Source: an uncultured Clostridium sp. | GTDB lineage: Bacteria; Bacillota; Clostridia; Lachnospirales; Lachnospiraceae | Length of the DNA: 64,000 bases | Reading direction: 5' to 3' | Assembly (NCBI GenBank): GCA_945915475.1 | Contig: CAMEFI010000009.1 | Coordinates: forward strand, 1 to 64,000 | Part shown: piece after piece, positions 57,983 through 64,000 of the stretch | Layout: each line of letters begins with the position of its first letter | Numbering within the stretch: the stretch's first letter is position 1 | The notes under the pieces: generated by a model | Databases searched by the model: none | Told to the model about the DNA's origin: nothing | The model's input: only the letters and a program-made list of their open reading frames with translations | Program-made: the position numbers and the translations under genes

Positions 57983-59857
57983 ATGAATATACAGTTTCAG
58001 CTATGCGGGCTAGCCATATTAATACTTTTGTTCATTTTCTATAAAAGTCACAAGACGCTACAGTTGTATAAAGAGAGAGTATTCTATAGAGCAATGTGCA
58101 CTATGATGATCAGTCTGGCATTAGATATATTGTCTCTTGTAACTATCTATTTTCGGAATAGCATTCCACTCATATTGGTAAATCTCATATGTAAGACTTA
58201 CATTGTTTCTCTGATATGGGGAGCACGAACGGCATTAATCTATGTGCTTACGGATCTGTTTCCGGAGAAGAAACACCGCCACATTGCCAATCTGTTTTTG
58301 GTGGTCGGCCTGATACAAAGTGTAATCATATATCCCCTTCCGATCCATATTTTCGAGGAAGGAAATATTGTATACACCTATGGAGTGTCGGTTGCCTGCG
58401 TGTATGTGTTTGTGGGTTTGTATATTCTGGCAACGTTGACGGTAACGATTGTGTTTTATAAGAAATTAAACCCCAGACGAGCCTTCGCTGTGATTCTCTG
58501 GATGCTCATCTGGAGTGGCAGTGCAGTGATTCAGTTTTTCAACAATGGTCTTTTGATTGTGGGATTTGCCAGTGCAATCGGGGTATTGATCCTGTTTGTG
58601 CTTATGGAGAACCCGGATGCAAATCTGGACAGGGCATTGGGCTGCTTTAATTCTTATGCAATGGCAGGTTATATTTCACAGTTAATGGAACGTGGTGAGG
58701 ATTTTTCCGTGCTTGAAATATCCTTTGAACATTCCGATGTATTTAAAGAGTCCGGGCGGAGTGTGGATGATGTTATGCGACAGATTCTTCATATGGTAAA
58801 ACCATACAAAGACATTCTGGTATTCAAGAAAAGGAATCTGGGATTTGTTATGGTAAGTGAGCAAAAGCAGTGGTTGGAAGTGGTTGGAAAAGAGATAGCC
58901 ACATTTCTTTCGAAAATGAATTCATTTCACGAAGGGATTGCACTTGTATTAGCGGATTCTTTAGATTCCTTTGAAAATATGGAGGAGCTGTTACGATTTT
59001 TGGATTATGTGCGGTTTGAGCATGCAGATAAAGATGGACAACTCTTTTGTGTTAGTGATTCCATTGTTATGAAGTACAATGAACAGCATCTGATAGAGAT
59101 AGAAATCGAGAAGGCACTGGCACAGGATCGGGTTGAAGTATTTTTACAGCCCATTTATTCCAACCGGAAGAACCGTTTTACTTCCGCAGAAGCATTGGTG
59201 CGAATCCGGAAGGAAACAGGAGAATTTCTGTCACCGGCTGTCTTCATACCAATCGCAGAGGAGAGTGGACAGATCCTGGAAATTGGAGAGAGGGTTTTTG
59301 AAAAGGTATGTGATTTTTTGGAAAATACCAATGCCGTTCAGCTGGGGATCGAATATATTGAGGTCAATCTTTCTGTGATCCAATGTGAACAGAAGGATCT
59401 GGCCTCCCGGTTATTGGATATTGTCCGGCAATATAAGATTGATCCGAAAATGATTAATTTGGAGATTACGGAAACTGCCTCCATCAGCGCCAGGGCTATT
59501 TTATTAAAGAATATGGAGATTTTGATGGAGCACGGGTTCACCTTTTCGTTGGATGACTTTGGAAAAGGAGAATCCAATCTGATGTATGTGGTGGAAATGC
59601 CGGTATCCATTGTCAAGTTAGATTATGATATGACCAAAGCCTTCTTCCAGTCACCGAAGGCACAGCATGTGGTGAGAGCCGTTGTGAAGATGGCTCATGA
59701 CATGGAGATTAAGTTGGTGGCAGAGGGAATTGAAACAAAAGAGGAAATCGATGGTATGTACCGGGAGAAGATTGATTATATACAGGGATATTATTATTCA
59801 AAGCCACTTCCTATGGAGGAGGCACTGGAATTTTTTGAGAGAAAACAGGGAAAGTAA
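57983..59857 (+). CDS. Membrane EAL-domain cyclic-di-GMP phosphodiesterase with degenerate GGDEF
   Basis: 624 residues. Seven membrane helices (about 1-215) form the input. A degenerate GGDEF region (about 225-350) reads KRNLGFVMV where GGDEF would be. The EAL domain (about 375-620) keeps the catalytic set: AEALVR, NLEITET, DDFGKG, KLD, AEGIET and QGYYYSKPLP. It should hydrolyse cyclic-di-GMP. The start follows AAAGGAGGG. It comes 78 bases after the AraC gene; a link to sugar uptake is not proven. Confidence 0.92.
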   Translation: MNIQFQLCGLAILILLFIFYKSHKTLQLYKERVFYRAMCTMMISLALDILSLVTIYFRNSIPLILVNLICKTYIVSLIWGARTALIYVLTDLFPEKKHRHIANLFLVVGLIQSVIIYPLPIHIFEEGNIVYTYGVSVACVYVFVGLYILATLTVTIVFYKKLNPRRAFAVILWMLIWSGSAVIQFFNNGLLIVGFASAIGVLILFVLMENPDANLDRALGCFNSYAMAGYISQLMERGEDFSVLEISFEHSDVFKESGRSVDDVMRQILHMVKPYKDILVFKKRNLGFVMVSEQKQWLEVVGKEIATFLSKMNSFHEGIALVLADSLDSFENMEELLRFLDYVRFEHADKDGQLFCVSDSIVMKYNEQHLIEIEIEKALAQDRVEVFLQPIYSNRKNRFTSAEALVRIRKETGEFLSPAVFIPIAEESGQILEIGERVFEKVCDFLENTNAVQLGIEYIEVNLSVIQCEQKDLASRLLDIVRQYKIDPKMINLEITETASISARAILLKNMEILMEHGFTFSLDDFGKGESNLMYVVEMPVSIVKLDYDMTKAFFQSPKAQHVVRAVVKMAHDMEIKLVAEGIETKEEIDGMYREKIDYIQGYYYSKPLPMEEALEFFERKQGK

Positions 59858-59892
59858 ATCAGCGGTTCCCAAAGATAACCTGAGGTGAGCAC

Positions 59893-60033
59893 ATGAATAA
59901 TCAAGTATTTCATATAGCTGTCTGCGATGATGTTTGGATGAATACTGAAGAAATTGCAAAGATGACAGAGGAAATCTGTCGGGAGGAACAAATCTGTCCT
60001 CAGATTTCCTATGATGGGAAGAGCTGTTTGTAA
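59893..60033 (+). pseudogene. Truncated response-regulator receiver fragment
   Basis: 46 codons from ATG 59893 (GAGGTGAG site) give FHIAVCDDVWMNTEEIAKMT then CPQISYDGKSCL and a stop at 60031. The acidic CDD and the following helix are the start of a receiver domain of the LytTR-regulator type, which needs about 120 residues; the phospho-acceptor Asp and the output domain are missing, and nothing downstream continues it. It is a remnant. The rest to 60161 holds a weak extended -10 (TGtTATACT, near 60110) for the next gene. Confidence 0.7.
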
Positions 60034-60161
60034 ATAGGATAGGATAAGTGCGTTTACTTTCTGACGATTTTCTTAAGATTGCTGTGAAGGTATAGATTCT
60101 TAAAATACTTCTGTGTTATACTCCCTTTAGTCAGGAGAGAAAAAAGACAGGAGGGCTATCT

Positions 60162-62657
60162 ATGAGTCGTATGAAATGGAAGAAAGCAGCAGCACTTGTT
60201 ATGGCATCGGTTATGATGATGTCCATGGCTGCATGTGGGAAGAAGGAGAAAACTTCTTCTAAGAAGACCAAAGAGAATAAGAAAGACATGACCTATGAGG
60301 CAACGGATTTAGAGATTGATGGCATAAAAGGAGACATCAATACCTGTGTGGTATCCGGGGATCGAATCTATTTCTATACATATGAATGGATTGAAAGTGA
60401 TTCCGAGGAAGGTGAGAATCCGGATGCGGAGCCGGAGGATGGAACATCGGAAGAAGCAGAAGGGGAAGATACGGAGGCAGAAACTTCTGAGGATACTTCA
60501 GAAGAGGATACCTCAGAGGAAAGCAGTGAAGAAGATACTTCGGAAGAGGACACTTCAGAAGAAACCGGTGAAGAAGATACTTCGGAAGAGGACACTTCAG
60601 GGGAAACCGGTGAAGAAGATACTTCGGAAGAGGACACTTCAGAGGAAGAAGCAATGGATGAGTATCCGGAAGGAACCACCAATTATTATCTGTATTCTGC
60701 CAAGACGGATGGAACGGATCTGCAGGAGCTGGGTAAGCCGGAGTTATCGGATACAGAGTATATTAATTATATGTTAGTGGCAAGTGACGGTACCATTCAG
60801 TTAGTGCTTGGTTCCTACGATGAAAAGTCGCAGAAATCTTCTTACAAGCTTGCAACTGTAGATCAAAGCGGCAAGATTATAGGAGAAGAAGATGTAACAG
60901 AGATGCTTGGTATAACGGAAGAGAATTACCTGAGCAAGGTTATGATGGATGACAAGGACCGCTATGTATTTGCAACGGATCAGGCAATTATCGTCTTGGA
61001 TAAGGATTACAAGAAGGTATGTGAGATGAAGCCGGAAAGCAACTATGTAGAAGCGGTTGCGGTTACCAAGGATGGACAGATTATCTGTGGGGATTCCTCC
61101 GGTGAAGAGGGCGCGAAAGTTCAGGTGCTGGATGTAGAGAATAAGAAGTGGGGAGAGACCTACAAGATAGATATCAGTTATTTCAGCGGCTCTGATGCTT
61201 TGATTAATGGTATTGAGTACGATTTCTATTACAGAGATGAGAGTGGTGTGTATGGATATGATATGGCAAGCAAGACCGGAACCAAACTGATGGATTTCGT
61301 TGCTTCTAATATCAGTTCAGAATACAGTAACAATATCTTCCCGGTAGGAAAAGACCAGATGTTAGGTACGGTGTGGGACGAATCCGGAAGCAGGTTCGTT
61401 CTTTATAAGAAAGTAGATCCGAGCAGTATTAAGGACAAAGAGACCATAACCGTTGGTGCGATGTACGTAGATGATAATGTGAAGAAGGCAGCCATTGCAT
61501 TTAATAAGGGAAATGACAAGTACCAGATTGAGTTTACAGACTATTCCAATGAAGAGGATCCACAGACCAAGATGAATGCAGATATTATCGCCGGTAATGT
61601 GCCGGATATTATCTGTCTGAACGGAATGCCGATTGAGCAGTATGCAGTGAAGGGAATCTTAGAAGATCTGACACCATACTATGAGAAGGATCCGGATGTG
61701 AATTTAGAGGATCTGATTCCGTCTGTCAGAAAAGCGATGGAAAAAGATGGTAAGATTTATTATGTAGCTCCTGCATTTTGCGTGAACACATTGATTGCAG
61801 CCACAAAGGATGTAGGGGAGCAGCCGGGATGGACCATGGATGATCTGAAGAAGTTATTAGACGAGAAGAGTGGGGCGAGACCATTTTATTCAGAGAATAA
61901 GAATGATACGTTGTATTCGTTTCTTGCAAGCAATATCAATGATTTTGTTGACTGGACAACGGGGGAGTGTTCCTTTGACAGTCAGGATTTCAAGGATATC
62001 TTAGAGATTAGTAACCGTGGATCGAATGAGGAGATGGAATATTCCGAGGATTCTCCAAGCCAGCCGTCTTTGATTAAGGAAGGCAAGGTACTGTTTGTGG
62101 ATGGCGGCGGTATGGATATGGAAAGTGTGGAGTTGTATGAGAAGATGTATAACGGAGATATCACATTTATCGGTTATCCAAATGAGGAGAAGAACGGTTC
62201 TTACTTTACCTTTGATACACAGGTGGGTATCTACTCCAAATCCAAGGTAAAGGATGCGGCATGGGAGTTTGTTAAGACGTTCATGACATTGAAATATCAG
62301 GGCGACCGGAATAATCTGTGGGCGAACCCTACCCGTCAGGATGCATTTGATATGCTGGTGAAGAGTAAGACAGCCACTAAGAAATATACTGACGAACTGG
62401 GAAATGAAGTAGAACCGTTAGATAATTCCTGGGGATGGGATGATCTGGAGGTAAAGATTGGTCCCCTTTCAGACAAACAGGCACAGCAGTATATTGATCT
62501 TGTAAATAGCACAACAAAGACCGGTGAATATAATACAGAGATCACAAATATTATAACAGAGGAAGCGAAGGCATACTTTGCCGGTCAGAAGAGTTTAGAT
62601 GAGACAGCAGATATTATTCAGAACCGTGTGAAGACTTATGTCAATGAGAACCGGTAA
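60162..62657 (+). CDS. ABC transporter solute-binding lipoprotein with N-terminal extension
   Basis: 831 residues. A lipobox MAAC (C25) anchors it. Residues about 75-170 are an acidic Glu/Asp/Thr/Ser linker from 42-bp repeats. Residues about 170-425 form a beta-rich domain (QAIIVLDKDYKKVCEM, MASKTGTKLMDFV) with no family I recognise. The last 400 residues are a family-1 sugar-binding protein (ETITVGAMYVDDNVKKAAIA, NADIIAGNVPDIICLNGMP, SWGWDDLEV). Normal binding proteins are about 420 residues, so this is about double length. Two permeases follow. The likely role is sugar capture. Confidence 0.88.
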   Translation: MSRMKWKKAAALVMASVMMMSMAACGKKEKTSSKKTKENKKDMTYEATDLEIDGIKGDINTCVVSGDRIYFYTYEWIESDSEEGENPDAEPEDGTSEEAEGEDTEAETSEDTSEEDTSEESSEEDTSEEDTSEETGEEDTSEEDTSGETGEEDTSEEDTSEEEAMDEYPEGTTNYYLYSAKTDGTDLQELGKPELSDTEYINYMLVASDGTIQLVLGSYDEKSQKSSYKLATVDQSGKIIGEEDVTEMLGITEENYLSKVMMDDKDRYVFATDQAIIVLDKDYKKVCEMKPESNYVEAVAVTKDGQIICGDSSGEEGAKVQVLDVENKKWGETYKIDISYFSGSDALINGIEYDFYYRDESGVYGYDMASKTGTKLMDFVASNISSEYSNNIFPVGKDQMLGTVWDESGSRFVLYKKVDPSSIKDKETITVGAMYVDDNVKKAAIAFNKGNDKYQIEFTDYSNEEDPQTKMNADIIAGNVPDIICLNGMPIEQYAVKGILEDLTPYYEKDPDVNLEDLIPSVRKAMEKDGKIYYVAPAFCVNTLIAATKDVGEQPGWTMDDLKKLLDEKSGARPFYSENKNDTLYSFLASNINDFVDWTTGECSFDSQDFKDILEISNRGSNEEMEYSEDSPSQPSLIKEGKVLFVDGGGMDMESVELYEKMYNGDITFIGYPNEEKNGSYFTFDTQVGIYSKSKVKDAAWEFVKTFMTLKYQGDRNNLWANPTRQDAFDMLVKSKTATKKYTDELGNEVEPLDNSWGWDDLEVKIGPLSDKQAQQYIDLVNSTTKTGEYNTEITNIITEEAKAYFAGQKSLDETADIIQNRVKTYVNENR
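60531..60650 (+). repeat. 42-bp tandem repeat inside the solute-binding protein gene
   Basis: Units begin at 60531, 60573 and 60615 (GAAGATACTTCGGAAGAGGA start); the third is incomplete. Each codes for 14 residues of the type EDTSEEDTSEETGE. Units differ at very few bases, so copy number is prone to vary by slippage without breaking the frame. Confidence 0.88.
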
Positions 62658-62674
62658 ATAACGACACAATCAGA

Positions 62675-62703
62675 CACAGCCCTCCGTTGGTGGAGCGGCT
62701 GTG
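62675..62703 (+). terminator. Intercistronic hairpin between binding protein and permease genes
   Basis: CACAGCC (62675-62681) pairs with GGCTGTG (62697-62703), with an inner CTCC/GGAG pair. No full T-run follows, so it is probably a partial terminator or mRNA stabiliser raising binding-protein expression above that of the permeases. Confidence 0.6.
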
Positions 62704-62744
62704 ATCTTCTTGTGGAAATGGAATGAGAAACAGGAGGCAGGAAC

Positions 62745-63662
62745 ATGCCGGGTAAGAAGAGATATGTAACGGAAGATGGAATAGAATATAAGAAACATCA
62801 TATGAGTAAGAGGGACAAAAAGAATGCGGTATTGTATCTGTCGCCGAGTTTACTGGGTGTGTTGTTGTTTTTTGTTCTTCCTTTTTTCGTGGTAATCTAT
62901 TATGCATTAGTGGATAATCCCATTAGCCATCAGTTTGTTGGATTAGAGAATTTTATGAATATATTGCAGAATTCCTCCTTTCAGCAGGCGGCTAAGAATA
63001 CAGCAACTTTTTCTTTAGTGGCAGTGCCGCTATCGGTGGTTCTTTCCCTGAGCCTTGCCATGCTGTTGGAAGGTAATATTCCTATGAAGAGCCAGTTCCG
63101 GACCTTTTTTTTAAGTCCGATGATGGTGCCTGTGGCATCTATTGTGTTGATCTGGCAGGTGCTGTTTGATTACAATGGTGTGATCAATGCGTTTATTGCC
63201 AATCTGAATATGCAGCCCATAGACTGGTTCAAGTCTTCTTATAGCCAGATTGTGATTGTCATCTTATTTTTATGGAAGAATCTTGGGTATAACATGATCC
63301 TGTTCATGGCGGCATTAAGCGCCATTCCACAGGATGTGCTGGAGGTTGCCACGTTAGAGAGCGCCACAGAATTTCAGAAGTTCTGGTATATCAAGCTTCG
63401 GTACCTGTCTTCTACCATCCTGTTTGTAGCAATTCTTTCTTTGATCAACTCCTTTAAGGTATTCCGTGAGGTGTATTTGTTAACCGGAGATTATCCTTAC
63501 GATTCCTTATATATGTTGCAGCATTTTATGAATAATACATTCCGTTCTCTGGATTACCAGAAGTTATCCGCAGCAGCTATTATTATGTGTCTGGTGATGT
63601 GTGTAGTGATTGGGATTCTGTTTTTCGTAGAAGACCGGTATGGAAAGGATGTGGAAGGCTGA
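62745..63662 (+). CDS. Sugar ABC transporter permease (MalF/UgpA-type)
   Basis: 305 residues with six membrane helices. The inner-membrane component signature lies at about residues 200-220 (MAALSAIPQDVLEVATLES), where it contacts the ATPase. It is the first of two permeases, overlapping the second by one base, and works with the binding protein at 60162. The ATPase is not in the window; such transporters often share one encoded elsewhere. Confidence 0.94.
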   Translation: MPGKKRYVTEDGIEYKKHHMSKRDKKNAVLYLSPSLLGVLLFFVLPFFVVIYYALVDNPISHQFVGLENFMNILQNSSFQQAAKNTATFSLVAVPLSVVLSLSLAMLLEGNIPMKSQFRTFFLSPMMVPVASIVLIWQVLFDYNGVINAFIANLNMQPIDWFKSSYSQIVIVILFLWKNLGYNMILFMAALSAIPQDVLEVATLESATEFQKFWYIKLRYLSSTILFVAILSLINSFKVFREVYLLTGDYPYDSLYMLQHFMNNTFRSLDYQKLSAAAIIMCLVMCVVIGILFFVEDRYGKDVEG

Positions 63663-64000
63663 TGACACGCAGAAAAGTGAAACTTACAATGAAGAAGCTT
63701 CTTCTGACATTGATTGCACTAATCTTTGCCATCTCTTTTCTCTTGCCCACCATATTGACCATTGCAAATTCTTTCATGTCGGCAACAGAGATCAATACGA
63801 ATTATGGTGTGATTTTTAATCAATATAAAGAAGAAAATTACGGAGAGAGAAATACCGATTATGTGGCAGAAAAGGTGAATCTTAAGTTTATTCCGGATAT
63901 GGTGGAATTATCTCAGTATTCCACGGTACTTTTGAAAAGTCCGGAATATCTGTTGAAATTTTGGAATTCCGTCATCTTAGTTGTTCCCATTGTGATATTC
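63662..64000 (+). CDS. Sugar ABC transporter permease (MalG-type), 5' part
   Basis: The frame is open from ATG 63662 to the window end (113 codons). The N-terminus reads MKKLLLTLIALIFAISFLLP, a first membrane helix, then a long extracytoplasmic loop as in carbohydrate permeases of the MalG group, and the start of a second helix (FWNSVILVVPIVI). The stop is beyond the window, so the signature motif is not seen. It overlaps the preceding permease by one base. Confidence 0.88.
   Translation, partial: MTRRKVKLTMKKLLLTLIALIFAISFLLPTILTIANSFMSATEINTNYGVIFNQYKEENYGERNTDYVAEKVNLKFIPDMVELSQYSTVLLKSPEYLLKFWNSVILVVPIVIF

Noticed and set aside
60346-60777. Open frames overlapping the 42-bp repeats on both strands
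   Set aside because: They come from the repeat bias of the solute-binding gene, which is in the supported frame with lipobox and domain matches.

Overview
The window comes from a low-GC Gram-positive anaerobe of the Clostridia, most likely a Lachnospiraceae gut-type bacterium. The evidence is an endospore gene pair (spmA/spmB), the conserved Firmicutes block yaaO-tmk-yaaR-holB-ricT-trmN6-rsmI-abrB, a Gram-positive exosortase G (XrtG) locus, LytTR- and AraC-type regulators, AGGAGG-type ribosome sites and A+T-rich sigma-A promoters. No species can be assigned from the sequence alone.

Layout. 1-480: the 3' end of a 23S rRNA gene, tRNA-Asn, tRNA-Cys and a terminator. 543-20910: a long, tightly packed operon behind a near-consensus promoter. 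It encodes a membrane trypsin-FHA protease, a PP2C phosphatase, a transmembrane Ser/Thr kinase, a small membrane protein, two large surface proteins, a membrane FHA protein, an EssC/YukB-type FHA-FtsK ATPase, a LytTR regulator, an unknown protein and a YukD/EsaB ubiquitin-like protein. 20938-31558: the substrate half of the same type VII-like (WXG100) secretion system, with two LytTR-type repeat promoters, five WXG100 proteins, a related helical protein, three candidate effectors, two DUF4176 proteins, several membrane proteins, and a second trypsin-FHA protein whose catalytic triad is lost. The kinase (kinase domain, one membrane segment, external helical domain) has the architecture of EssB/YukC but keeps the catalytic residues, so phosphorylation and FHA reading may be built into the secretion machine.

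31578-38666: a lipoprotein, a YitT-family membrane protein, a large BspA-like surface protein on the minus strand behind an operator-like region, and a decayed HTH regulator. 38881-47039: the housekeeping block (dTMP kinase, DNA polymerase III delta', RicT, two methyltransferases), a second decayed HTH regulator, spmBA and an AbrB-family regulator. 47175-55050: an exosortase G locus with two small PTPS-related proteins, a Firmicu-CTERM substrate, XrtG with its Cys-Arg-His residues, a processive GT2 glycosyltransferase, a degenerate GGDEF membrane protein and a large PTPS-related membrane protein.

55129-64000: a GH1 beta-glucosidase and an AraC regulator diverge from a 518-bp foldback element. 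An EAL phosphodiesterase, a truncated LytTR regulator fragment and the start of a sugar ABC transporter (solute-binding lipoprotein, two permeases, the last cut by the window end) follow. Likely sugar uptake, beta-glucoside cleavage and AraC control form one carbohydrate unit.

The most interesting material is the phospho-signalling type VII-like locus (543-31558), its two matched LytTR promoters, and the foldback and structured intergenic elements at 56512-57029 and 30081-30270.
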